Source: Desmodesmus armatus (taxonomy: Eukaryota > Chlorophyta > Chlorophyceae > Sphaeropleales > Scenedesmaceae). Taken from it: a stretch of 64,000 bases of DNA. Positions 22,516 through 36,600 of this stretch are shown here, piece by piece (the stretch's first letter is position 1; each line of letters starts with the position of its first letter). The notes beneath the pieces were generated by a model. That model made no database searches, had not been told where the DNA came from, and saw only the letters and a program-made list of their open reading frames with translations. Location: NCBI GenBank assembly GCA_007449985.2, contig VIIQ02000587.1, forward strand, positions 1 through 64,000, in the 5' to 3' direction. The translations under genes and the position numbers were made by a program.

Positions 22516-25338
22516 AATTGGGGTGCATGTTGGTGTGGTTGAAGACACTATTTTTGTCTTTCACAAGAGCCATCCAAATGATTTTTGCGGACCACCACCG
22601 TTGCGCACCACAGCACGCGTCATCCACCGACAACAACCCGACGCTACGCGCCGGCCTGTGACTCAATTGGGGTGCATGTTGGTGTGGTTGAAGACACTAT
22701 TTTTGTCTTTCACAAGAGCCATCCAAATGATTTTTGCGGACCACCACCGTTGCGCACCACAGCACGCGTCATCCACCGACAACAACCCGACGCTACGCGC
22801 CGGCCTGTGACTCAATTGGGGTGCATGTTGGTGTGGTTGAAGACACTATTTTTGTCTTTCACAAGAGCCATCCAAATGATTTTTGCGGACCACCACCGTT
22901 GCGCACCACAGCACGCGTCATCCACCGACAACAACCCGACGCTACGCGCCGGCCTGTGACTCAATTGGGGTGCATGTTGGTGTGGTTGAAGACACTATTT
23001 TTGTCTTTCACAAGAGCCATCCAAATGATTTTTGCGGACCACCACCGCTGCGCACCATCACGCGGCATCCACCGACACCAACCCGACGCTACGCGCCGGC
23101 CTGTGACTCAATTGGGGTGCATGTTGGTGTGGTTGAAGACACTTCTTTTTTTTTTTTTTTTTGGAAGTGATCAGTAACGTTGGGCGGGACCAAGCAACCT
23201 GTGGTTCACTCCATAAAAAGTCTTCTTCCCTTCACTTCTTTTGTCTTTCACAAGAGCCATCCTTTTGATTTGTGCGGACCACCACCGTTGCGCACCATCA
23301 CGCGGCATCCACCGACACCAACACGACGCTACGCGCCGGCCTGTGACTCAATTGGGGTGCATGTTGGTGTGGTTGAAGACACTATTTTTGTCTTTCACAA
23401 GAGCCATCCAAATGATTTTTGCGGACCACCACCGTTGCGCACCATCACGCGGCATCCGCCGACACCAACCCGACGCTACGCGCCGGCTTGTGACTCAATT
23501 GGGGTGCATGTTGGTGTGGTTGATGACACTATTTTTGTCTTTCACAAGAGCCATCCAAATGATTTTTGCGGACCACCACCGTTGCACACCACAGCACGCG
23601 TCATCCGCCGACACCAACCCGACGCTACGCGCCGGCCTGTGACTCAATTGGGGTGCATGTTGGTGTGGTTGAAGACACTATTTTTGTCTTTCACAAGAGC
23701 CATCCAAATGATTTTTGCGGACCACCACCGTTGCGCACCATCACGCGGCATCCGCCGACACCAACACGACGCTACGCGCCAGCTTGTGACTCAATTGGGG
23801 TGCTTCTGTTGCTTGACTTCGCTCTTGTAACTTGCTCACTCCAAAAAAAAAAAAAAAAAAAAAAAAAAATTGGGGTGCATGTTGGTGTGGTTGAAGACAC
23901 TATTTTTGTCTTTCACAAGAGCCATCCAAATGATTTTTGCGGACCACCACCGTTGCGCACCACAGCACGCGTCATCCACCGACACAACCCGACGCTACGC
24001 GCCGGCCTGTGACTCAATTGGGGTGCATGTTGGTGTGGTTGAAGACACTATTTTTGTCTTTCACAAGAGCCATCCAAATGATTTTTGCGGACCACCACCG
24101 TTGCGCACCACAGCACGCGTCATCCACCGACAACAACCCGACGCTACGCGCCGGCCTGTGACTCAATTGGGGTGCATGTTGGTGTGGTTGAAGACACTAT
24201 TTTTGTCTTTCACAAGAGCCATCCAAATGATTTTTGCGGACCACCACCGTTGCGCACCATCACGCGGCATCCGCCGACACCAACCGACGCTACGCGCCAG
24301 CTTGTGACTCAATTGGGGTGCATGTTGGTGTGGTTGAAGACACTATTTTTGTCTTTCACAAGAGCCATCCAAATGATTTTTGCGGACCACCACCGTTGCG
24401 CACCACAGCACGCGTCATCCACCGACAACAACCCGACGCTACGCGCCGGCCTGTGACTCAATTGGGGTGCATGTTGGTGTGGTTGAAGACACTATTTTTG
24501 TCTTTCACAAGAGCCATCCAAATGATTTTTGCGGACCACCACCGCTGCGCACCATCACGCGGCATCCACCGACACCAACCCGACGCTACGCGCCGGCCTG
24601 TGACTCAATTGGGGTGCATGTTGGTGTGGTTGAAGACACTTCTTTTTTTTTTTTTTTTGGAAGTGATCAGTAACGTTGGGCGGGACCAAGCAACCTGTGG
24701 TTCACTCCATAAAAAGTCTTCTTCCCTTCACTTCTTTTGTCTTTCACAAGAGCCATCCTTTTGATTTGTGCGGACCACCACCGTTGCGCACCATCACGCG
24801 GCATCCACCGACACCAACACGACGCTACGCGCCGGCCTGTGACTCAATTGGGGTGCATGTTGGTGTGGTTGAAGACACTATTTTTGTCTTTCACAAGAGC
24901 CATCCAAATGATTTTTGCGGACCACCACCGTTGCGCACCATCACGCGGCATCCGCCGACACCAACCCGACGCTACGCGCCGGCTTGTGACTCAATTGGGG
25001 TGCATGTTGGTGTGGTTGATGACACTATTTTTGTCTTTCACAAGAGCCATCCAAATGATTTTTGCGGACCACCACCGTTGCACACCACAGCACGCGTCAT
25101 CCGCCGACACCAACCCGACGCTACGCGCCGGCCTGTGACTCAATTGGGGTGCATGTTGGTGTGGTTGAAGACACTATTTTTGTCTTTCACAAGAGCCATC
25201 CAAATGATTTTTGCGGACCACCACCGTTGCGCACCATCACGCGGCATCCGCCGACACCAACACGACGCTACGCGCCAGCTTGTGACTCAATTGGGGTGCT
25301 TCTGTTGCTTGACTTCGCTCTTGTAACTTGCTCACTCC

Positions 25339-25369
<31 letters not shown>

Positions 25370-25782
25370 GGGTGCATGTTGGTGTGGTTGAAGACACTAT
25401 TTTTGTCTTTCACAAGAGCCATCCAAATGATTTTGCGGACCACCACCGTTGCGCACCACAGCACGCGTCATCCACCGACAACAACCCGACGCTACGCGCC
25501 GGCCTGTGACTCAATTGGGGTGCATGTTGGTGTGGTTGAAGACACTATTTTTGTCTTTCACAAGAGCCATCCAAATGATTTTGCGGACCACCACCGTTGC
25601 GCACCACAGCACGCGTCATCCACCGACAACAACCCGACGCTACGCGCCGGCCTGTGACTCAATTGGGGTGCATGTTGGTGTGGTTGAAGACACTATTTTT
25701 GTCTTTCACAAGAGCCATCCAAATGATTTTTGCGGACCACCACCGTTGCGCACCATCACGCGGCATCCGCCGACACCAACCC

Positions 25783-28377
25783 CAAAAAAAAAAAAACACC
25801 AACCCGACGCTACGCGCCGGAATATGACTCAATTGGGGTGCATGTTGGTGTGGTTGAAGACACTATTTTTGTCTTTCACAAGAGCCATCCAAATGATTTT
25901 TGCGGACCACCACCGTTGCTCACCATCACGCGGCATCCACCGACACCAACCCGACGCTACGCGCCGGCCGGTGACTCAATTGGGGTGCATGTTGGTGTGG
26001 TTGAAGACACTATTTTTGTCTTTCACAAGAGCCATCCAAATGATTTTTGCGGACCACCACCGTTGCGCACCATCACGCGGCATCCGCCGACACCAACCCA
26101 AAAAAAAAAAAAAAACACCAACCCGACGCTACGCGCCGGCCTATGACTCAATTGGGGTGCATGTTGGTGTGGTTGAAGACACTATTTTTGTCTTTCACAA
26201 GAGCCATCCAAATGATTTTTGCGGACCACCACCGTTGCGCACCATCACGCGGCATCCGCCGACACCAACCCAAAAAAAAAAAAAACCAACCCGACGCTAC
26301 GCGCCGGCCTATGACTCAATTGGGGTGCATGTTGGTGTGGTTGAAGACACTATTTTTGTCTTTCACAAGAGCCATCCAAATGATTTTTGCGGACCACCAC
26401 CGTTGCTCACCATCACGCGGCATCCACCGACACCAACCCGACGCTACGCGCCGGCCGTGACTCAATTGGGGTGCATGTTGGTGTGGTTGAAGACACTATT
26501 TGTGTCTTTCACAAGAGCCATCCAAATGATTTTTGCGGACCACCACCGTTCACCCCATCACGCGGCATCCACCGACACCAACACGACGCTACGCGCCGGC
26601 TTGTGACTCAATTGGGGTGCATGTTGGTGTGGTTGAAGACACTATTTTGTCTTTCACAAGAGCCATCCAAATGATTTTTGCGGACCACCACCGTTGCGCA
26701 CCACAGCACGCGGCATCCACCGACACCAACCCGACGCTACGCGCCGGCCTGTGACTCAATTGGGGTGCATGTTGGTGTGGTTGAAGACACTATTTGTGTC
26801 TTTCACAAGAGCCATCCAAATGTTTTTTGCGGACCACCACCGTTGCACACCACAGCACGCGTCATCCGCCGACACCAACCCGACGCTACGCGCCGGCCTG
26901 TGACTCAATTGGGGTGCATGTTGGTGTGGTTGAAGACACTATTTTTGTCTTTCACAAGAGCCATCCAAATGATTTTTGCGGACCACCACCGTTGCGCACC
27001 AGAGCACGCGGCATCCGCCGACACCAACCCGACGCTACGCGCCGGCCTGTGACTCAATTGGGGTGCATGTTGGTGTGGTTGAAGACACTATTTTCGTCTT
27101 TCACAAGAGCCATCCAAATGTTTTTTGCGGACCACCACCGTTGCGCACCACAGAACGCGGCATCCGCCGACACCAACACGACGCTACGCGCTGGCCTGTG
27201 ACTCAATTGGGGTGCATGTTGGTGTGGTTGAAGACACTATTTTTGTCTTTCACAAGAGCCATCCAAATGATTTTTGCGGACCACCACCGTTGCGCACCAT
27301 CACGCGTCATCCGCCGACACCATCACGACGCTACGCGCCAGCTTGTGACTCAATTGGGGTGCATGTTGGTGTGGTTGAAGACACTATTTTTGTCTTTCAC
27401 AAGAGCCATCCAAATGATTTTTGCGGACCACCACCGTTGCACACCACAGCACGCGTCATCCGCCGACACCAACCCGACGCTACGCGCCGGCCTGTGACTC
27501 AATTGGGGTGCATGTTGGTGTGGTTGAAGACACTATTTTTGTCTTTCACAAGAGCCATCCAAATGATTTTTGCGGACCACCACCGTTGCGCACCATCACG
27601 CGGCATCCGCCGACACCAACACGACGCTACGCGCCGGCTTGTGACTCAATTGGGGTGCATGTTGGTGTGGTTGATGACACTATTTTGTCTTTCACAAGAG
27701 CCATCCAAATGATTTTTGCGGACCACCACCGTTGCACACCACAGCACGCGTCATCCGCCGACACCAACCCGACGCTACGCGCCGGCCTGTGACTCAATTG
27801 GGGTGCATGTTGGTGTGGTTGAAGACACTATTTTTGTCTTTCACAAGAGCCATCCAAATGATTTTTGCGGACCACCACCGTTGCGCACCATCACGCGGCA
27901 TCCGCCGACACCAACACGACGCTACGCGCCAGCTTGTGACTCAATTGGGGTGCATGTTGGTGTGGTTGAAGACACTATTTTTGTCTTTCACAAGAGCCAT
28001 CCAAATGATTTTTGCGGACCACCACCGTTGCGCACCACAGCACGCGTCATCCACCGACAACAACCCGACGCTACGCGCCGGCCTGTGACTCAATTGGGGT
28101 GCATGTTGGTGTGGTTGAAGACACTATTTTTGTCTTTCACAAGAGCCATCCAAATGATTTTTGCGGACCACCACCGTTGCGCACCACAGCACGCGTCATC
28201 CACCGACAACAACCCGACGCTACGCGCCGGCCTGTGACTCAATTGGGGTGCATGTTGGTGTGGTTGAAGACACTATTTTTGTCTTTCACAAGAGCCATCC
28301 AAATGATTTTTGCGGACCACCACCGTTGCGCACCATCACGCGGCATCCGCCGACACCAACCCAAAAAAAAAAAAAAA
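25783..28377 (+). repeat. oligo(A)-only insertions with TSD in satellite
   Basis: At 25783-25796, 26100-26115, 26272-26284 and 28363-28377 a run of 13-16 A interrupts a monomer. The satellite motif caccaaccc (or accaaccc) lies on both sides. No element-specific bases remain. All four sit at the same monomer position, so they probably descend from one event spread by array recombination, with A-run length changing afterwards. Confidence 0.85.
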
Positions 28378-30042
28378 CACCAACCCGACGCTACGCGCCG
28401 GCCTATGACTCAATTGGGGTGCATGTTGGTGTGGTTGAAGACACTATTTTTGTCTTTCACAAGAGCCATCCAAATGATTTTTGCGGACCACCACCGTTGC
28501 TCACCATCAAGCGGCATCCACCGACACCAACCCGACGCTACGCGCCGGCCGGTGACTCAATTGGGGTGCATGTTGGTGTGGTTGAAGACACTATTTGTGT
28601 CTTTCACAAGAGCCATCCAAATGATTTTTGCGGACCACCACCGTTGCGCACCATCACGCGGCATCCACCGACACCAACACGACGCTACGCGCCGGCTTGT
28701 GACTCAATTGGGGTGCATGTTGGTGTGGTTGAAGACACTATTTTTGTCTTTCACAAGAGCCATCCAAATGATTTTTGCGGACCACCACCGTTGCGCACCA
28801 CAGCACGCGGCATCCACCGACACCAACCCGACGCTACGCGCCGGCCTGTGACTCAATTGGGGTGCATGTTGGTGTGGTTGAAGACACTATTTTTGTCTTT
28901 CACAAGAGCCATCCAAATGATTTTTGCGGACCACCACCGTTGCACACCACAGCACGCATCATCCGCCGACACCAACACGACGCTACGCGCCGGCCTGTGA
29001 CTCAATTGGGGTGCATGTTGGTGTGGTTGAAGACACTATTTTTGTCTTTCACAAGAGCCATCCAAATGATTTTTGCGGACCACCACCGTTGCGCACCACA
29101 GCACGCGGCATCCGCCGACACCAACCCGACGCTACGCGCCGGCCTGTGACTCAATTGGGGTGCATGTTGGTGTGGTTGAAGACACTATTTTCGTCTTTCA
29201 CAAGAGCCATCCAAATGTTTTTTGCGGACCACCACCGTTGCGCACCACAGAACGCGGCATCCGCCGACACCAACACGACGCTACGCGCCGGCCTGTGACT
29301 CAATTGGGGTGCATGTTGGTGTGGTTGAAGACACTATTTTTGTCTTTCACAAGAGCCATCCAAATGATTTTTGCGGACCACCACCGTTGCGCACCATCAC
29401 GCGTCATCCGCCGACACCATCACGACGCTACGCGCCAGCTTGTGACTCAATTGGGGTGCATGTTGGTGTGGTTAAAGACACTATTTTTGTCTTTCACAAG
29501 AGCCATCCAAATGTTTTTTGCGGACCACCACCGTTGCGCACCATCACGCGGCATCCACCGACACCAACCCGACGCTACGCGCCGGCCTGCGACTCAATTG
29601 GGGTGCATGTTGGTGTGGTTGAAGACACTATTTTTGTCTTTCACAAGAGCCATCCAAATGATTTTTGCGGACCACCACCGTTGCGCACCACAGCACGCGG
29701 CATCCGCCGACACCAACCCGACGCTACGCGCCGGCCTGTGACTCAATTGGGGTGCATGTTGGTGTGGTTGAAGACACTATTTTTGTCTTTCACAAGAGCC
29801 ATCCAAATGATTTGTGCGGACCACCACCGCTGCGCACCATCACGCGGCATCCACCGACACCAACCTGACGCTACGCGCCGGCCTGTGACTCAATAGGGGT
29901 GCATGTTGGTGTGGTTGAAGACACTATTTTGTCTTTCACAAGAGCCATCCAAATGATTTTGCGGACCACCACCGTCGCGCACCACAGCACGCGGCATCCG
30001 CCGACACCAACCCGACGCTACGCGCCGGCCTGTGACTCAATT

Positions 30043-30069
30043 TTTTTTTCAGGGTGAGCAAGTTACAAG
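30043..30069 (-). mobile_element. 27-bp SINE/LINE tail insertion, amplified
   Basis: T-run plus cagggtgagcaagttacaag (reverse complement of a ...cttgtaacttgctcaccctg tail) between gtgactcaat and gtgactaaat, a duplication with one mismatch. The same junctions recur near 31210, 32375, 33151, 34608 and 36161. Its end (..ccctg) is SINE-like while gtaacttgctca is LINE-A-like, so it may come from a third, unseen subfamily. Confidence 0.8.
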
Positions 30070-30548
30070 GTGACTAAATGGGGTGCATGTTGGTGTGGTT
30101 GAAGACACTATTTTTGTCTTTCACAAGAGCCATCCAAATGATTTGTGCGGACCACCACCGCTGCGCACCATCACGCGGCATCCACCGACACCAACCCGAC
30201 GCTACGCGCCGGCCTGTGACTCAATTGGGGTGCATGTTGGTGTGGTTGAAGACACTATTTTTGTCTTTCACAAGAGCCATCCAAATGATTTGTGCGGACC
30301 ACCACCGTTGCGCACCATCACGCGGCATCCGCCGACACCAACACGACGCTACGTGCCGGCCTGTGACTCACTTGGGGTGCATGTTGGTGTGGTTGAAGAC
30401 ACTATTTTTGTCTTTCACAAGAGCCATCCAAATGATTTTTGCGGACCACCACCGTTGCGCACCATCACGCGGCATCCGCCGACACCAACACGACGCTACG
30501 CGCCGGCCTGTGACTCAATTGGGGTGCATGTTGGTGTGATTGAAGACA

Positions 30549-30634
30549 TCCTCCCCCTGGATCTTTTTATGGAGTGAACCACCGGTTGCTTGGTCCCGCC
30601 CAATGTAACTGATCACTTCGGGGAAAAAAATAAA
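30549..30634 (+). mobile_element. LINE-B tail insertion (plus), founder of an amplified set
   Basis: About 85 bp of LINE-B 3' end (ctggatctttttatggagtg ... aactgatcacttc) with an interrupted A-run (gggaaaaaaataaa), flanked by attgaagaca on both sides. The interrupted A-run is shared by all copies at the positions listed for the 30-39.7 kb repeat, which marks a single origin. Confidence 0.88.
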
Positions 30635-33600
30635 ATTGAAGACACTATTTTTGTCTTTCACAAGAGCCATCCAAATGATTGTTGCGGACCACCACCGTTG
30701 CGCACCATCACGCGGCATCCGCCGACACCAACCTGACGCTACGCGCCGGCCTGTGACTCAATAGGGGTGCATGTTGGTGTGGTTGAAGACACTATTTTTG
30801 TCTTTCACAAGAGCCATCCAAATGATTTTTGCGGACCACCACCGTCGCGCACCACAGCACGCGTCATCCGCCGACACCAACCCGACGCTACGCGCCGGCC
30901 TGTGACTCAATTGGGGTGCATGTTGGTGTGGTTGAAGACACTATTTTTGTCTTTCACAAGAGCCATCCAAATGATTTGTGCGGACCACCACCGCTGCGCA
31001 CCATCACGCGGCATCCACCGACACCAACCTGACGCTACGCGCCGGCCTGTGACTCAATAGGGGTGCATGTTGGTGTGGTTGAAGACACTATTTTTGTCTT
31101 TCACAAGAGCCATCCAAATGATTTTGCGGACCACCACCGTCGCGCACCACAGCACGCGGCATCCGCCGACACCAACCCGACGCTACGCGCCGGCCTGTGA
31201 CTCAATTTTTTTTTTCAGGGTGAGCAAGTTACAAGGTGACTAAATTGGGGTGCATGTTGGTGTGGTTGAAGACACTATTTTTGTCTTTCACAAGAGCCAT
31301 CCAAATGATTTGTGCGGACCACCACCGCTGCGCACCATCACGCGGCATCCACCGACACCAACCCGACGCTACGCGCCGGCCTGTGACTCAATTGGGGTGC
31401 ATGTTGGTGTGGTTGAAGACACTATTTTTGTCTTTCACAAGAGCCATCCAAATGATTTGTGCGGACCACCACCGTTGCGCACCATCACGCGGCATCCGCC
31501 GACACCAACACGACGCTACGTGCCGGCCTGTGACTCACTTGGGGTGCATGTTGGTGTGGTTGAAGACACTATTTTTGTCTTTCACAAGAGCCATCCAAAT
31601 GATTTTTGCGGACCACCACCGTTGCGCACCATCACGCGGCATCCGCCGACACCAACACGACGCTACGCGCCGGCCTGTGACTCAATTGGGGTGCATGTTG
31701 GTGTGATTGAAGACATCCTCCCCCTGGATCTTTTTATGGAGTGAACCACCGGTTGCTTGGTCCCGCCCAATGTAACTGATCACTTCGGGGAAAAAAATAA
31801 AATTGAAGACACTATTTTTGTCTTTCACAAGAGCCATCCAAATGATTGTTGCGGACCACCACCGTTGCGCACCATCACGCGGCATCCGCCGACACCAACC
31901 TGACGCTACGCGCCGGCCTGTGACTCAATAGGGGTGCATGTTGGTGTGGTTGAAGACACTATTTTTGTCTTTCACAAGAGCCATCCAAATGATTTTTGCG
32001 GACCACCACCGTCGCGCACCACAGCACGCGTCATCCGCCGACACCAACCCGACGCTACGCGCCGGCCTGTGACTCAATTGGGGTGCATGTTGGTGTGGTT
32101 GAAGACACTATTTTTGTCTTTCACAAGAGCCATCCAAATGATTTGTGCGGACCACCACCGCTGCGCACCATCACGCGGCATCCACCGACACCAACCTGAC
32201 GCTACGCGCCGGCCTGTGACTCAATAGGGGTGCATGTTGGTGTGGTTGAAGATACTATTTTTGTCTTTCACAAGAGCCATCCAAATGATTTTGCGGACCA
32301 CCACCGTCGCGCACCACAGCACGCGGCATCCGCCGACACCAACCCGACGCTACGCGCCGGCCTGTGACTCAATTTTTTTTTCAGGGTGAGCAAGTTACAA
32401 GGTGACTAAATTGGGGTGCATGTTGGTGTGGTTGAAGACACTATTTTTGTCTTTCACAAGAGCCATCCAAATGATTTGTGCGGACCACCACCGCTGCGCA
32501 CCATCACGCGGCATCCACCGACACCAACCCGACGCTACGCGCCGGCCTGTGACTCAATAGGGGTGCATGTTGGTGTGGTTGAAGACACTATTTTTGTCTT
32601 TCACAAGAGCCATCCAAATGATTTTTGCGGACCACCACCGTCGCGCACCACAGCACGCGTCATCCGCCGACACCAACCCGACGCTACGCGCCGGCCTGTG
32701 ACTCAATTGGGGTGCATGTTGGTGTGGTTGAAGACACTATTTTTGTCTTTCACAAGAGCCATCCAAATGATTTGTGCGGACCACCACCGCTGCGCACCAT
32801 CACGCGGCATCCACCGACACCAACCTGACGCTACGCGCCGGCCTGTGACTCAATAGGGGTGCATGTTGGTGTGGTTGAAGACACTATTTTTGTCTTTCAC
32901 AAGAGCCATCCAAATGATTTGTGCGGACCACCACCGCTGCGCACCATCACGCGGCATCCACCGACACCAACCTGACGCTACGCGCCGGCCTGTGACTCAA
33001 TAGGGGTGCATGTTGGTGTGGTTGAAGACACTATTTTTGTCTTTCACAAGAGCCATCCAAATGATTTTGCGGACCACCACCGTCGCGCACCACAGCACGC
33101 GGCATCCGCCGACACCAACCCGACGCTACGCGCCGGCCTGTGACTCAATTTTTTTTTCAGGGTGAGCAAGTTACAAGGTGACTAAATTGGGGTGCATGTT
33201 GGTGTGGTTGAAGACACTATTTTTGTCTTTCACAAGAGCCATCCAAATGATTTGTGCGGACCACCACCGCTGCGCACCATCACGCGGCATCCACCGACAC
33301 CAACCCGACGCTACGCGCCGGCCTGTGACTCAATTGGGGTGCATGTTGGTGTGGTTGAAGACACTATTTTTGTCTTTCACAAGAGCCATCCAAATGATTT
33401 GTGCGGACCACCACCGTTGCGCACCATCACGCGGCATCCGCCGACACCAACACGACGCTACGTGCCGGCCTGTGACTCACTTGGGGTGCATGTTGGTGTG
33501 GTTGAAGACACTATTTTTGTCTTTCACAAGAGCCATCCAAATGATTTTTGCGGACCACCACCGTTGCGCACCATCACGCGGCATCCGCCGACACCAACAC

Positions 33601-36600
33601 GACGCTACGCGCCGGCCTGTGACTCAATTGGGGTGCATGTTGGTGTGATTGAAGACATCCTCCCCCTGGATCTTTTTATGGAGTGAACCACCGGTTGCTT
33701 GGTCCCGCCCAATGTAACTGATCACTTCGGGAAAAAAATAAAATTGAAGACACTATTTTTGTCTTTCACAAGAGCCATCCAAATGATTGTTGCGGACCAC
33801 CACCGTTGCGCACCATCACGCGGCATCCGCCGACACCAACCTGACGCTACGCGCCGGCCTGTGACTCAATAGGGGTGCATGTTGGTGTGGTTGAAGACAC
33901 TATTTTTGTCTTTCACAAGAGCCATCCAAATGATTTTTGCGGACCACCACCGTCGCGCACCACAGCACGCGTCATCCGCCGACACCAACCCGACGCTACG
34001 CGCCGGCCTGTGACTCAATTGGGGTGCATGTTGGTGTGGTTGAAGACACTATTTTTGTCTTTCACAAGAGCCATCCAAATGATTTGTGCGGACCACCACC
34101 GCTGCGCACCATCACGCGGCATCCACCGACACCAACCTGACGCTACGCGCCGGCCTGTGACTCAATAGGGGTGCATGTTGGTGTGGTTGAAGACACTATT
34201 TTTGTCTTTCACAAGAGCCATCCAAATGATTTTGCGGACCACCACCGTCGCGCACCACAGCACGCGGCATCCGCCGACACCAACCCGACGCTACGCGCCG
34301 GCCTGTGACTCAATTGGGGTGCATGTTGGTGTGGTTGAAGACACTATGTTTGTCTTTCACAAGAGCCATCCAAATGATTTTTGCGGACCGCCACCGCTGC
34401 GCACCATCACGCGGCATCCAACGACACCAACCCGACGCTACGCGCCGGCCTGCGACTCACTTGGGGTGCATGTTGGTGTGGTTGAAGACACTATTTTGTC
34501 TTTCACAAGAGCCATCCAAATGATTTTTGCGGACCACCACCGCTGCGCACCATCACGCGGCATCCACCGACACCAACCCGACGCTACGCGCCGGCCTGTG
34601 ACTCAATTTTTTTTTCAGGGTGAGCAAGTTACAAGGTGACTAAATTGGGGTGCATGTTGGTGTGGTTGAAGACACTATTTTTGTCTTTCAGAAGAGCCAT
34701 CCAAATGATTTGTGCGGACCACCACCGTTGCGCACCATCACGCGGCATCCGCCGACACCAACACGACGCTACGCGCCGGCCTGTGACTCAATTGGGGTGC
34801 ATGTTGGTGTGATTGAAGACATCCTCCCCCTGGATCTTTTTATGGAGTGAACCACCGGTTGCTTGGTCCCGCCCAATGTAACTGATCACTTCGGGAAAAA
34901 AAATAAAATTGAAGACACTATTTTTGTCTTTCACAAGAGCCATCCAAATGATTGTTGCGGACCACCACCGTTGCGCACCATCACGCGGCATCCGCCGACA
35001 CCAACACGACGCTACGTGCCGGCCTGTGACTCACTTGGGGTGCATGTTGGTGTGGTTGAAGACACTATTTTTGTCTTTCACAAGAGCCATCCAAATGATT
35101 TTTGCGGACCACCACCGTTGCGCACCATCACGCGGCATCCGCCGACACCAACACGACGCTACGCGCCGGCCTGTGACTCAATTGGGGTGCATGTTGGTGT
35201 GATTGAAGACATCCTCCCCCTGGATCTTTTTATGGAGTGAACCACCGGTTGCTTGGTCCCGCCCAATGTAACTGATCACTTCGGGAAAAAAAATAAAATT
35301 GAAGACACTATTTTTGTCTTTCACAAGAGCCATCCAAATGATTGTTGCGGACCACCACCGTTGCGCACCATCACGCGGCATCCGCCGACACCAACCTGAC
35401 GCTACGCGCCGGCCTGTGACTCAATAGGGGTGCATGTTGGTGTGGTTGAAGACACTATTTTGTCTTTCACAAGAGCCATCCAAATGATTTTTGCGGACCA
35501 CCACCGTCGCGCACCACAGCACGCGTCATCCGCCGACACCAACCCGACGCTACGCGCCGGCCTGTGACTCAATTGGGGTGCATGTTGGTGTGGTTGAAGA
35601 CACTATTTTTGTCTTTCACAAGAGCCATCCAAATGATTTGTGCGGACCACCACCGCTGCGCACCATCACGCGGCATCCACCGACACCAACCTGACGCTAC
35701 GCGCCGGCCTGTGACTCAATAGGGGTGCATGTTGGTGTGGTTGAAGACACTATTTTGTCTTTCACAAGAGCCATCCAAATGATTTTGCGGACCACCACCG
35801 TCGCGCACCACAGCACGCGGCATCCGCCGACACCAACCCGACGCTACGCGCCGGCCTGTGACTCAATTGGGGTGCATGTTGGTGTGGTTGAAGACACTAT
35901 GTTTGTCTTTCACAAGAGCCATCCAAATGATTTTTGCGGACCGCCACCGCTGCGCACCATCACGCGGCATCCAACGACACCAACCCGACGCTACGCGCCG
36001 GCCTGCGACTCACTTGGGGTGCATGTTGGTGTGGTTGAAGACACTATTTTTGTCTTTCACAAGAGCCATCCAAATGATTTTTGCGGACCACCACCGCTGC
36101 GCACCATCACGCGGCATCCACCGACACCAACCCGACGCTACGCGCCGGCCTGTGACTCAATTTTTTTTCCAGGGTGAGCAAGTTACAAGGTGACTAAATT
36201 GGGGTGCATGTTGGTGTGGTTGAAGACACTATTTTTGTCTTTCAGAAGAGCCATCCAATGATTTGTGCGGACCACCACCGTTGCGCACCATCACGCGGCA
36301 TCCGCCGACACCAACACGACGCTACGCGCCGGCCTGTGACTCAATTGGGGTGCATGTTGGTGTGATTGAAGACATCCTCCCCTGGATCTTTTTATGGAGT
36401 GAACCACCGGTTGCTTGGTCCCGCCCAATGTAACTGATCACTTCGGGAAAAAAAATAAAATTGAAGACACTATTTTTGTCTTTCACAAGAGCCATCCAAA
36501 TGATTGTTGCGGACCACCACCGTTGCGCACCATCACGCGGCATCCGCCGACACCAACCTGACGCTACGCGCCGGCCTGTGACTCAATAGGGGTGCATGTT

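Larger units (their letters stand above)
20376..25364 (+). repeat. higher-order repeat, 1.35-1.5 kb, carrying two TE tails
   Basis: A unit of about nine monomers plus a LINE-B tail and a LINE-A tail recurs. LINE-B tails start at 20376, 21799, 23151 and 24647; LINE-A tails start at 22451, 23803 and 25299. The spacing 21799 to 23151 is 1352 bp and 23151 to 24647 is 1496 bp, one extra monomer. The insertion junctions are the same in each unit, so the insertions preceded the amplification. Confidence 0.9.
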
